A stretch of DNA of 37,152 bases from Clostridia bacterium (lineage in GTDB: Bacteria > Bacillota > Clostridia > Christensenellales > Borkfalkiaceae). Shown piece after piece: positions 16,166 through 25,814 of the stretch. Numbering within the stretch: position 1 is the first letter of the stretch; each line of letters starts with the position of its first letter. The notes beneath the pieces are model-generated. The model was not told where the DNA came from, did no database searches, and was given only the letters and a program-made list of their open reading frames with translations. Both the position numbers and the translations under genes were made by a program. Where the stretch lies: NCBI GenBank assembly GCA_900770945.1, contig CAAGME010000026.1, positions 1-37,152 of the forward strand, written 5' to 3'.

Positions 16166-17494
16166 TTAATTACCGACGCTTAAGAACAAATCGACTATTT
16201 CTTGAGTAATCGTTTGTTCGGTTTCTCCCTGTTTATATTTTTCTTCGAGGTCGTTTTGTATATTCCGTATTCCGTTGTACAAGGCGTAAGTTTTGTTGTA
16301 ATAGCCCTTGATTGACGGTTCCGAAACGAAAACGCACGATTCTTTCGTGGTCTTCATGGCAAGGTAGGTGTTTTTGAACGCTTCGGTTTTGAAAGTGTAG
16401 CTTTCGAGATTGTCGAACGCGCCGTTCTTGACGGGCATATATCCCGTCTGCGCGACAAAATCGAGGTTGCGTTTGGCTTCCGTAAACCATTTTGCAAAAA
16501 CGTGAACGGCTTCGGCTTTTTGCGCGGTCGTTTTGTTTGCGCACAGTCCCACGCCCGCCTGAGTGACGTACTTTTCCCCGACTCCCGATTGCGGAACGGG
16601 GAAAACCTTTAATTTGACGAGTTCCGAAGTGTTGTCCTCGTAGGTTATTCTGTCGTTGTAATAAAGCACGGCGGCGGAAGAGGATATGCCCGCGACGGTC
16701 TGCCCGGTCATAACCTGTGTGTTGGAATATTTATCGGAAACAATGATGTGTCCTTTAGCAATGGCGTTTGCGAACTTCGTGAAAGACGAAAGCAAAACGT
16801 CGTTATCCTTATACCAGCCCTTTTCCGAATAAAAATCGGTTGCGCCGCGGCTCATTGCGTCAAGCTCGGTCGAGCGGATTATGTAGTCGAAAGCGCAAAA
16901 GGGCTTGCCCGTTAATTCGTAATATTTTTTTGCAACGGTTAAAAACCCGTCCCATGTTTTAAGGTCGTCGTAAGTAACTCCGCTTTTTTTTGCGAAGCGT
17001 TCGAACACGCCGCTCGCCAAAAACAGGAGGTGAGTGGATTTTGACACGGGCAGAACGGAGAGGCGGTCGCCGACTAAGCCGTCTTTTATAAAGCTTGTCG
17101 AAAACTCGTCAAGTTCGCTTTGCGTAAAAAGTTCTTTCCAATCGATAAGCGTTTCCGCGCCTAATTCCTCGGCGTTGCTCGCATGGCAAAAGAAAAGGTC
17201 GGGCATAGAGGGCGCGCCCGCCACGCCGTTTCTGGCGTTGAGCAGTTTTTCACCTATCTCCGAAGCGTTGGATTTTCCTGCGTCGTTTATCACGATGCCG
17301 CGTTCTTTGCCGACGGTGGAATTGAATTCATCCACGAATTTGTCCATAGGCGAAGCCGCTTGTTCCCCGTAAACGTGCCACATCGTGAGAGTGACGGGAT
17401 TTTTTGGGTCAAGAAGCGAATCGTTCTTTTTGCAACCGACAAATGCGGGGAGCGTGAACAAGAACGCGCAAATGACAGAAATTATTCTCTTCAT
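16166..17494 (-). CDS. Orphan extracellular solute-binding lipoprotein (family 1 sugar type)
   Basis: 442 residues. Signal peptide with lipobox FVGC (Cys21), then VTLTMWHVYGEQ, the typical first strand of family 1 carbohydrate-binding proteins. TGQTVAGISSSAAVLYYND and KTTAQKAEAVHVFAKWF fit the second lobe. Such proteins normally hand sugars to an ABC permease, but no permease or ATPase gene is nearby. Its only operon partner is the membrane LuxR-type receptor, so it may present a ligand to that receptor. That is inference; a permease elsewhere is possible. The start follows AAAGGAG by 8 bases. Confidence 0.9.
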   Translation of the reverse strand: MKRIISVICAFLFTLPAFVGCKKNDSLLDPKNPVTLTMWHVYGEQAASPMDKFVDEFNSTVGKERGIVINDAGKSNASEIGEKLLNARNGVAGAPSMPDLFFCHASNAEELGAETLIDWKELFTQSELDEFSTSFIKDGLVGDRLSVLPVSKSTHLLFLASGVFERFAKKSGVTYDDLKTWDGFLTVAKKYYELTGKPFCAFDYIIRSTELDAMSRGATDFYSEKGWYKDNDVLLSSFTKFANAIAKGHIIVSDKYSNTQVMTGQTVAGISSSAAVLYYNDRITYEDNTSELVKLKVFPVPQSGVGEKYVTQAGVGLCANKTTAQKAEAVHVFAKWFTEAKRNLDFVAQTGYMPVKNGAFDNLESYTFKTEAFKNTYLAMKTTKESCVFVSEPSIKGYYNKTYALYNGIRNIQNDLEEKYKQGETEQTITQEIVDLFLSVGN

Positions 17495-17523
17495 CGTATA
17501 CTCCTTTCACGGCAAAAAAGCCG

Positions 17524-17596
17524 TTTCCATACCTTTTTCCATACCCTTTTTCAAAAAAAACGAAAAATTAAAAAATTATTTTTTATTTTCCATACC
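17524..17596. promoter_or_regulatory. Three direct repeats of TTTCCATACC upstream of the SBP/LuxR operon
   Basis: Identical 10-mers at 17524-17533, 17536-17545 and 17587-17596. The start-to-start spacing is 12 and 51 bp. They lie between the likely promoter and the SBP start, in A/T-rich DNA. They look like regulator-binding sites, possibly for the operon's own LuxR-type protein. Confidence 0.5.
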
Positions 17597-17640
17597 TTTC
17601 GGCGCATAGGGTAGGGGACAAAAATCAAAATATCCGTATA

Positions 17641-17668
17641 ATTGTATTCGTAAGCTTAATCGCGTTAA
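17641..17668 (-). promoter_or_regulatory. Possible promoter of the SBP/LuxR operon
   Basis: On the minus strand TTAACG (17668-17663), 16-bp spacer, TACAAT (17646-17641). This would give a long leader of about 140 nt that contains the TTTCCATACC repeats. The match is moderate. The rest of 17597-17803 shows no other clear element except the GAGGAGGG ribosome site of the next plus-strand gene. Confidence 0.35.
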
Positions 17669-17803
17669 AAACAATTTGCGTTACGCCTTATTCGGCGCGA
17701 CAAAAAGCTTTGCCCGCCTTAAAGTTCAAATTCATTATAACACAACGAATAAATTATGGCAAGGGTATAAAAGCTTTACTCACAAAAAAACGAGGAGGGA
17801 AAA

Positions 17804-18166
17804 ATGACGGAAAGCATAGTTACGGCAAACTACGAAGTGACTACGAACTCTTGCGGAAAGGTCGTGAACTTTTACTGCGCGTCGTCAGGCATGCTTGTGT
17901 TTCACTCGCCGCCGCTCGCGGCAAAGACGGACGAGGAAGCCGTGCTGACCGCCTGGGAGGACGGAGGAAGAATGCATTTTGACAAGTGCGGAAAGTGCGG
18001 ACGGTGGGTTTCTTCCGTCATGTACAATGCGGACGTTCTCGCCTGCGTGGACTGCTCGCCGTGGGAGGAAGTACCCAACTACTGCCCTTTCTGCGGAAAA
18101 AAGGTCGATAAAAGCGACGTTTTCTGCCCGATGTGTGGAAAAAGACTGATGTACGGAGGGGCTTAA
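17804..18166 (+). CDS. Small zinc-ribbon protein
   Basis: 120 residues with four paired-cysteine knuckles: KCGKCG with CVDC, then YCPFCG with FCPMCG. These form two zinc ribbons in the C-terminal half. The N-terminal 60 residues are a short alpha/beta region of unknown kind. No signal peptide, so cytoplasmic. GAGGAGGG just before the ATG fixes the start. One base separates it from the next zinc-ribbon gene. Function unknown. Confidence 0.8.
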   Translation: MTESIVTANYEVTTNSCGKVVNFYCASSGMLVFHSPPLAAKTDEEAVLTAWEDGGRMHFDKCGKCGRWVSSVMYNADVLACVDCSPWEEVPNYCPFCGKKVDKSDVFCPMCGKRLMYGGA

Positions 18167-18167
18167 A

Positions 18168-18440
18168 ATGACGGACGATATTTTGCGGGCAAGCAAGCGC
18201 GAAGCGATGGAAAAGTACGGATTCGGCACGGAAGCGATGAAAAAAATCAAGGTTTGCCCGTCTTGCGGCGAAGCCCGACCGTCGGACGAGAAAATCTGCC
18301 CGTTTTGCGGAGCTTCCCTCGGTGACGAAACGCTGTACGACGCGTACAAAGAAAGGCACGTTTTTTGCCGAAATTGCGGCGAGGTTGCGCCGAACGGCGC
18401 AAAGTTTTGCCCGCAGTGCGGCAAACGTATAAATCAATAA
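18168..18440 (+). CDS. Double zinc-ribbon protein
   Basis: 90 residues. Four CxxC knuckles (VCPSCG, ICPFCG, FCRNCG, FCPQCG) make two tandem zinc ribbons behind a 28-residue helical N-terminus. It is co-transcribed with the previous gene (1-bp gap) and lies 20 bp before a large secreted protein. Such ribbons usually mediate protein or nucleic-acid contacts; the partner is not known. Confidence 0.8.
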   Translation: MTDDILRASKREAMEKYGFGTEAMKKIKVCPSCGEARPSDEKICPFCGASLGDETLYDAYKERHVFCRNCGEVAPNGAKFCPQCGKRINQ

Positions 18441-18460
18441 AAAAAAAGGACGGAACAAAA

Positions 18461-19945
18461 ATGACGAAAAACAAAACAAGCAGACTTAAATTTTTATCTC
18501 TCGCTCTTATCTTAACGGCTTGTATCGCTGTTCTGCTCGGGATAGCAACGGCAAGCACTCTTGTCGCGCGGGCAGATGATGGCGAAAAAGTTACGATCGA
18601 AAACGTCGGAGTTTCTTTTAACAAAACGAAAATAGGCGACAAGCTTACTTCGATGTTTCAATTCGAGGATGAGGCGACAAAAACGCTCGTTGTTCCGGAA
18701 GGCGCAAACTATACGGCAAGAATTGACGTAATATACGCCTACGGACACACCCGTCGCTTGTGGAGCGATGCGCCCGGTTATTTATGGAGCACAATTGAAA
18801 ACTCCGAAATAACGAGAGATACGCCGTACGTTGTCAGAGTGAATTTTGAGCCGAAAACGGGATATATTTTCGACACAACGAAAGAAGCCGAATATTTAAG
18901 CACGATTAACATTCCGGGGTTTGAAATCGGCAAAGGAAAAGATATAGAGGTCTGGACAACGATTTTAGGAGAATATTATTTCCACGTCGATTTTGTCGTT
19001 ACCAAAGGCATGAATCACATGTTCGGGTGGTCGTTGAATGCTTATCCGAAAATCGGCGAGCCGTTCAACAGTAGTTTATGCACTCCTTATACGGATACGG
19101 CTTTCTGGCTTGTCGGCGCGCCCGCGCCCTACACGTTCGAAAAGAAAATCGCTCCTGTAGGGACTATCGTCGAAACGCAGAAATCAGAGATATTAAACAC
19201 GTACGTTTGCAATTATCAGATTACCGCGGTGAACGCTATGGACGGCGGAACGATGTACATAACCGCAACGGCGGCGAACGGGCAGACGTGTGATATTCCC
19301 ATACAGGTACACAGCGTTTCCGGCGGACACGAGCATACCTGGGTTGAAAAAATCGAACCGATAGGAAACGACCACCACGGATATACGAAATGTACCGCGG
19401 AGGATTGCCCGGGCGTTGCGTGTCAGTTTGACAAAGGTTCGAGATATTCAACGCACGATTACGCTTACGGCTGTAACGTCGAATGCGGGACTTGCGGACA
19501 CGTAAACCCCGAAGGAAAACACACGTATATCTGGCAATTCGACGTCGAAGACACGGAATATCATATTTCAAAGTGTCGTTGCGGCGAAGTTGAAAAAGAC
19601 GAAAACGGCAATCCCGTAAAAGAAAAACACCACGGCGGAAAATCGACGTGTTTTGCAGGTGCGGAATGTGAGGTCTGCAATGCCACGTATCAGGAGAAAA
19701 TAGAACACGCATACACGTTTGCCACAAAATATTTCACCGAGGGAGAAGGACACTTCTTCTTCTGCGTGTATTGCGGTACAGAAGATACAACCCATAGGCA
19801 CATGGCAACAGGCGGTACGGCAACGTGTAATCGCCGTGCCGTATGTACTCACACAGAAAACGGAGTGGAATGCGGACATGAGTACGGCGATTATGTCAAT
19901 CATACCTTCGCGAACGGAAAAATGCACCGAATGCGGAGCGGATGA
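18461..19945 (+). pseudogene. Large surface protein with His/Cys repeats, N-terminal part before a frameshift
   Basis: The ATG at 18461 is chosen because a Sec signal peptide begins there (KFLSLALILTACIAVLLGIA, likely cut after VARA) and an AGGACGG-like site precedes it. An open frame extends further upstream but overlaps the zinc-ribbon gene. A beta-rich region of about 270 residues follows, then several His/Cys repeats (HEHTWVEKIEPI, CGTCGHVNPEGKHTY, CEVCNATY, FCVYCG). The frame runs out after TFANGK in a run of five A (19918-19922). With four A it would read TFANGKCTECGADEF and join the next ORF, giving 1011 residues. Confidence 0.82.
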
Positions 19946-21497
19946 GTTCATTACAAAGCTTGATATAGAAGTGCCGTATTGGACGGTCGGAACACCCTAC
20001 AAGGCTTTGGAGTTTCCCATCATAAAGGAGGGGAGAGTTTACTGTTGGCAAACTACCAACTATAATTCCTACCAAAAGAGCGGGAACGGCATGGCAAATG
20101 TAACCGAGTTGACAAGTAATATCGTGCTTGTTTACAAGTTTTTTGCCCAGGCAAACTGCAAATTGCCGGCTAATGCGCAAGATGTTCAGATTACGGTAAA
20201 AAACGGCGAATTGGTAAGTCAAAGCATTTCCGACTCCACGCTGGTTGTATGCGTGTTGCTTCGTTTTGATGACACCGTGCAGTCAATCGATCTCGACTTT
20301 GCCCAACCCTACATAGAGAATCCTACAGCCGATTTGAACATCACCGAGAAAAACGGAATGAAAATAACGGTTGATTGGGCGAATGTTTCGTTGCAAAACA
20401 GATTCAACACGAACCAGCCTTACGCCACCGTCACCGTAACCGCGCCAGAGGGGAAACGTTTTCCGGAGTTTACTTATTCTTGGGCGGAGTGGCTCTGCGA
20501 TATTAACATTACGGGAGGCGAATTATTGCAGTGGGCATCGGGCACACTGAACGATGACAAGACGGAAATTCGATTTGTCGTAATCGTTTCGACGCCGTTG
20601 CCTTGCCCGCATTCAAATGTCGTGCTGACAGATCAGGGGCAACCGGAAACCTGTACCGTGCCCGGATTGAAAGAACAGTACGACTGCAAAGGGTGTGCAA
20701 AAAAGTTTGTCGACGTTGAATGTACGACGCCGTGGACAATCGAGAATGCGATCATTCCCGCAGGACATAAATGTAATCACATTGAACATACCGATGTTGC
20801 CCCCGGTAAGGACGGAAACATCGAGTATTACAAATGTCAGCGCGAGGAGTGCGGGAAGTACTTTAAGGACGCCGCTTGCACCATTGAAATCACGCTTGAA
20901 CAAACGATTATCCACGACTTTAAGACCGAGTGGTCGTCAAACAAGGAAAACCACTACCACGAGTGCAAAAACTGCCACGCGAAAAAGGACGTAGAAGCGC
21001 ATGTGTTCGGCGAGTGGAAAAAAGAGGTTGCGCCGACGGTTGAAGATTACGGCGTTATGGCTCACAAAGACTGTACCGTTTGTGCAAGGCATTTTGATAA
21101 AGACGGCAACGAAATCACCGACCTGAGAATAGCAAAAATCGGCACGCACAAGGTTATAGTAAACGGCGAAAGCAAATTCTATAAGGAAGGCGAAAGCGTA
21201 ACCGTAACGGCAAATGAGCCTGCGGAAGGCAAGGTATTCAAAGGCTGGAAGGACGCGAGCGGAAAAATCGTAAGCAAGGACAAAAACTACACTTTCACCG
21301 TTAAAGAGGGAATATCTCTCACGGCGATTTTCGAGGACGCGCCCGTAGGGCTTAGCGGCGGCGCGATTGCCGGAATAATAATAGCTTGCGTGGCTTTCTT
21401 GGGCGTCGGCGGACTTGCGGTGTTCTTGTTCGTGATAAAAAAGAAAACCTTTGCGGAGGTTGTCGCCGCGGTAAAGGGAAAGTTCAAAAAAGAGTGA
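19923..21497 (+). pseudogene. Large surface protein, C-terminal part after the frameshift, membrane-anchored
   Basis: Continues the preceding ORF from CTECGADEF. It holds a second beta-rich domain related in layout to the first, further His/Cys repeats (YDCKGCAKKF, YYKCQREECGKYF, HYHECKNCHAKK), and an InlB-B-type module (VTVTANEPAEGKVFKGW). It ends with a membrane helix (AGIIIACVAFLGVGGLAVFL) and a basic cytoplasmic tail. As the anchor is here and the signal peptide is in the other frame, the frameshift decides whether a wall-spanning protein is made or a truncated secreted one. A sequencing or assembly error in the A run is possible. Confidence 0.82.
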
Positions 21498-21597
21498 TAA
21501 ACGGCTTATAGACCGACTTTCACAAAAAACGGCGACTAAAAACGATTCTTATCGCTAAAGGCGATTGAGAAAATATAAAAACAAAACGGAGGCAAAA

Positions 21598-24500
21598 ATG
21601 AAGAGAAAGTTACTGCGTATTCTGTCGATAACGGCGATTGTTTTAGGGCTTTTATTTGTTGTAAGCTGCAACGGTTGCAACGGTTGCGCCAAAAAAGGAG
21701 AGCTTAAAAGCAGCGCGGGCATTACGCTTGTCGGCGGAAACTTTGAAAGAGGGGCAAAGCTCGTTACGGACAAAGTGGAAACGAGCGACGAGAGCGTCAA
21801 AAAAGCGTTGGGGTTACTTCCCGAAAAGTATTCCGCGTTCGAGGAAACGGACGTGGCGGCAATCGACATTTCCGTTCTTAAAAACGGCGTTAAGCTGCAA
21901 CCGGACGGAAAGGTAAAAGTGACCGTACCCGCACCCATTAAAGGGGTAAGCGATTACGTTGTGTTTCACGTCAAGAGTGAAGCCGAGGTAGAAGAACTTG
22001 ATTGCGAATGCAAAGACGGGCAAGTGAGCTTCGAAACCGATTCCTTTTCGACCTTTTTGTTCGGCGACGCGAGTACGGGCGAAAAGATTACGATAAAGGT
22101 GGAGAAGTCTTGCAAAGGCGACGTTATTGCGAGAGTCCCCACGACGTTTGTTTACAGCAGCTTCCCGCATTATCTCGAAAACGGCGAGGAAAAGGATTTT
22201 TACGTAAAAAAATATCGTACCGTTAAGCTCGAAGCCACCGAAAGGGCAAATTACTATTTTGCGGGTTGGTTCGAAGAAAAAGACGGCGTGACGGAGACTG
22301 AGCCTTTCTCGAAAGACCTTAAATACGATTTTTACGTAGAGGGCGAGCTAACGATAGTCGCAAAATTTCATGCCGACTTAAACGGCGTGTATCAGATATG
22401 GAACTTCCCGGGAGAATCGAACTTCCCCGTCGGTTTTTCCGACGGCAGAGCGGCGAGAGAAATTTACATTAAGCCGGGCAACGGCAAAAACTTCGACGTG
22501 AACGGCTTGGTCTTAAAAGGGCTGAAAAGAGACCCTAAGACAGACAAACTCGTGTACGTAAACTTATCGCCCGATCAATACACGGTCACAGGGTTAGACA
22601 AGGTGGAATACGACAAGGAAGGCGAATACAGAGTCGACTACGAACTAACAGGAGGGGAACTCTCAACGTCTGTTTACGTTCGTGTTTCCGAGAAAAACGC
22701 CGAGCTTAAGGCAAGGTCTACTTACGGCGGAAGCTTCAGAGTCCGTGAGGCGTACGGCTCGGATAAGTACACTTACTACAACTATAAAGAGTTCACCGTC
22801 ACCAACATGGATAAGGAGTTTGCGCTCGAAGCCGAAGCGCGGCATTGGGGCGAAAATTCGTTCGGTATCAGCGAATTTGAATTTGACGGCTGGTACGTTC
22901 TGCACGAAGGCGGCGTTATAGGCGACAAGTTGTCGGACAAAAAGATCTTTAATCTCAACGAAGACATGGGCGATTTAACGGTCCTGGCGGTGTTCAAAAT
23001 TCAAGAGAAGTATTCTAAGTTAGACAGTTCTATATATCAGCTTTCGGTACGTCCCGGCGAATCGGGATTGCCAAACGCCATACATAACGGCAAGCCGCTG
23101 GAAAGAGTAAGCTCGTTCGTATACTTTAAGCCCGGCGCACCCGAAATCGACCTTTTGAAGGTAGAGATGTTCGGGCTGCACCGCATAGACAACCCGAACA
23201 ATCCGTATGAATACGTCCCGCTTTACATAGGCGACTACACGGTGGATTACGGCGGTTTGGATTTCAGAACGGAAGGAAGATATGACGTAACGTATACTCT
23301 TACAAAGGAAACTTCATCCGGCGGATATGTCAAAGACAGTATAACGGTATGCGTTTCGGAGAAGTTTGCGAAACTTACGCTTGAATTTGAGGGCGAAGGA
23401 AAGTTAGAAGTAACTCGTTACGACGAAAAGACGATGACGGAAAGCGGCGTAAAGGAAACTTTCGGGTATTTTCCGCTCGGGGATTTCAGAACGATTACGG
23501 CAATACCGAACGCCGGACACACCTTCATCGGGTGGTATTCGGTTGACGAGGACGGAAACATTTCCGAACAGCCCGTTTCAAGGGACGCGGAATACTCTTT
23601 TAAGCAGAACGGTAAGGACGAACACTTAAAAGCCGTGTTCAAGGAAGAAGTTTTAAGCCTGACTCTCGACGTTGGCGGGTTTGAAAACGGCAACTTCAAT
23701 TACAACCTTACAACCAAAGAAAAACCCGACCTTACTAAGCTGAGCGTTACGAGCGATAAAGGAACAAAACTCGAAGCGTCTGAGTACACGGTGGACGCAA
23801 GCAAGGTAGATTACGAAAAGACGGGCGTATACGAAATAACCGTTACATATAAGTACGACGAAAAAGTTAAAGCAAAACTCACCGTAACCGTGCCGCAAGC
23901 CGAAGCTTATTTATACCGGTATGACCCCGACAGGGAAGGCATAATCAAAACGGGCGACGACATCATGGTAAGCTCTCCCGACGGACGCAACGTATTCTTA
24001 GACCTCGGCAGCTCGCTTACTTTGACGGCGGTACCCGGCGACGGGGATAAATTCTACGGCTGGTACATACTTAATTCCTCCGACAGTGAAAGACGCTTCT
24101 ATTCGTCAAACGTCACCGAAACGTTCGTTATAACCGACAATGTAAAGATTTACGCGCGGTTTGAGGAAAAAGAAAAAGTCGTCTTTACCGTAATCGCGGG
24201 CGACAACGGACACGTTTGCGAATACAAAGAACAAGGAAGTACGAGCCTCGAAAAACAATTGCGGTTCGTATCTTACGAAGGAGCAAAGGTTAAAGTTTCG
24301 GCGAGCGTCGATACGTCTTACATTAAGTTCGTCGGCTGGTACGACGGCGAGGGCGAAAACGCCGCGCTTATCTCTAAGGACGAGACTTATGAATTTACCG
24401 TGACGGAGGAAAAAACCGTTTACGCGAGATTCGACTATTCTTTCTACGTAGGAGCGATAATAGAGGGCGGCGGAGAGTTTAAAGACCTCACTTACGTCAC

Positions 24501-25566
24501 CGAAAACGGCTTCTATCGCGGAGATTTGCCGCTCAATACCGAAGTCACGGTAGAAGTTAAAGCGAAAGCCGGCTATCGGTTTGTCGGTTGGTTTGTTTCA
24601 GCCGATCGTTATACTTTAGAGGGATTACTCTCGACGCAGCCTAAGTACACATTTGTCGTGAACGAGCAGACGGGCAATCTCCATTTGACCGCGTTGTTCA
24701 GAGCGACCGTTACCGAAATAAAATTGGCGGACGATCCCGATCCCGATTGCGGCTTCTACGTCGATAACGACGGAAAACTCGTGACCGAGTACCTCGTAAG
24801 GCTTAACGGCGAGTTCTACGCTCACCCGGAAGGGTTGCCCGTACTCGGCAAAGCGGGAGGGGAGTATCAGGAATTGATTTTAGGCGCGGAATACAGAATA
24901 GACAGCACGATTTTATACAACGAGAACGGACGATTCGACACGAGCAAGACCGGCGTTTACACCATAACTTATACGTACATTCCAAACCCCGAATTAAAAG
25001 CCGTTATTACCGTTAAGGTTGCCGAAATATTCAACTTCCTTGCGCAGTGTCAACCCTTGGTCGGCGCCGGCAAATTAACCGAAAACGGAGTAGACGTTGA
25101 GTTCGGAAACGGCAGAGCCGTGGAAAAGGGAACGAAAATCACCTTGACGGCGGTTGCTTCAAACGAATACGACTTTAAGGGGTGGTATCGCCGCGGCGAA
25201 GACCGGAGCGAAATATTCATATCTGCGGAAGCGACGCATACGTTTACGGTAGACAAAGATAATATGCGCGTTTACGCAAAATTCGAGCAGAAGGAAATGT
25301 GTACCTTCTTCGCTTATCCGACCGAGGCGGGACGTATAATCGAAAACGGGGTCGAGGTGGAGTTTACCGAATTTAGAAAAGTCGTAAAAGGCACGAAAAT
25401 CACTTTGACGGCGGAAGCAAAGGTACAAGGCTACAGGTTTGTCGGGTGGTACGATAGTTCCGACCAGAGCGAAACGCTCATATCGGCGGATGCGACGTAT
25501 ACGTTTACGGTAGACAAAGATATGTCCGTTCACGCAAAGTTCGAGCAAATCGAAGAGGGAAAGTAA
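21598..25566 (+). CDS. Giant surface lipoprotein with InlB-B-type and Ig-like repeats
   Basis: 1322 residues from ATG 21598, placed by the GGAGG site and by the signal peptide with lipobox VVSC (Cys24). After a beta domain of about 150 residues come repeated GWY modules of the InlB-B/bacterial-repeat kind: YFAGWFEEKDG, FDGWYVLHEGG, FIGWYSVDEDG, FYGWYILNSSD, FVGWYDGEGEN, FVGWFVSADR, FKGWYRRGED and FVGWYDSSDQ. They alternate with Ig-like segments such as YQLSVRPGESGLPNAI. The last two modules are close copies at residue level (SADATYTFTVDKDMSVHAKFEQ-like). Likely an extended stalk or adhesin on the cell surface. No enzymatic motif is seen. Confidence 0.85.
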   Translation: MKRKLLRILSITAIVLGLLFVVSCNGCNGCAKKGELKSSAGITLVGGNFERGAKLVTDKVETSDESVKKALGLLPEKYSAFEETDVAAIDISVLKNGVKLQPDGKVKVTVPAPIKGVSDYVVFHVKSEAEVEELDCECKDGQVSFETDSFSTFLFGDASTGEKITIKVEKSCKGDVIARVPTTFVYSSFPHYLENGEEKDFYVKKYRTVKLEATERANYYFAGWFEEKDGVTETEPFSKDLKYDFYVEGELTIVAKFHADLNGVYQIWNFPGESNFPVGFSDGRAAREIYIKPGNGKNFDVNGLVLKGLKRDPKTDKLVYVNLSPDQYTVTGLDKVEYDKEGEYRVDYELTGGELSTSVYVRVSEKNAELKARSTYGGSFRVREAYGSDKYTYYNYKEFTVTNMDKEFALEAEARHWGENSFGISEFEFDGWYVLHEGGVIGDKLSDKKIFNLNEDMGDLTVLAVFKIQEKYSKLDSSIYQLSVRPGESGLPNAIHNGKPLERVSSFVYFKPGAPEIDLLKVEMFGLHRIDNPNNPYEYVPLYIGDYTVDYGGLDFRTEGRYDVTYTLTKETSSGGYVKDSITVCVSEKFAKLTLEFEGEGKLEVTRYDEKTMTESGVKETFGYFPLGDFRTITAIPNAGHTFIGWYSVDEDGNISEQPVSRDAEYSFKQNGKDEHLKAVFKEEVLSLTLDVGGFENGNFNYNLTTKEKPDLTKLSVTSDKGTKLEASEYTVDASKVDYEKTGVYEITVTYKYDEKVKAKLTVTVPQAEAYLYRYDPDREGIIKTGDDIMVSSPDGRNVFLDLGSSLTLTAVPGDGDKFYGWYILNSSDSERRFYSSNVTETFVITDNVKIYARFEEKEKVVFTVIAGDNGHVCEYKEQGSTSLEKQLRFVSYEGAKVKVSASVDTSYIKFVGWYDGEGENAALISKDETYEFTVTEEKTVYARFDYSFYVGAIIEGGGEFKDLTYVTENGFYRGDLPLNTEVTVEVKAKAGYRFVGWFVSADRYTLEGLLSTQPKYTFVVNEQTGNLHLTALFRATVTEIKLADDPDPDCGFYVDNDGKLVTEYLVRLNGEFYAHPEGLPVLGKAGGEYQELILGAEYRIDSTILYNENGRFDTSKTGVYTITYTYIPNPELKAVITVKVAEIFNFLAQCQPLVGAGKLTENGVDVEFGNGRAVEKGTKITLTAVASNEYDFKGWYRRGEDRSEIFISAEATHTFTVDKDNMRVYAKFEQKEMCTFFAYPTEAGRIIENGVEVEFTEFRKVVKGTKITLTAEAKVQGYRFVGWYDSSDQSETLISADATYTFTVDKDMSVHAKFEQIEEGK

Positions 25567-25583
25567 CTTCTTCGATAAAAGCG

Positions 25584-25605
25584 GAGCGGGCGTAAAAACC
25601 CGCTC
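25584..25605. other. Hairpin with GTAAAA loop, intergenic
   Basis: GAGCGGG (25584-25590), loop CGTAAAAA, CCCGCTC (25599-25605). There is no U-tract on the plus strand. It is related to the hairpins at 28057 and 30260. Possibly a transcript 3' end or processing signal between surface genes. Confidence 0.5.
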
Positions 25606-25623
25606 TAAAGCATAAAAAAATAA

Positions 25624-25814
25624 AAACGGAGGCAAAAAATGAAAAAGAAACAAATCATTACAATCCTTTCTGTCTTTTTCGCGCTGTCGATGTTGTTTAC
25701 GGCGTTTACCGGCTGCAACAAAAATAAGCACAAATTTTCAGAAGAATGGAAGTTTGACGAAAAAACCCACTGGCACGAATGCATGACGAAAAAGCACACC
25801 GACACGTCGGAGAA
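25624..25814 (+). repeat. 5' cassette shared by two lipoprotein genes, copy 1
   Basis: 191 bp covering the ribosome site, signal peptide, lipobox and first 58 codons are nearly identical to 28173-28363. After this block the two genes diverge. Confidence 0.85.
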
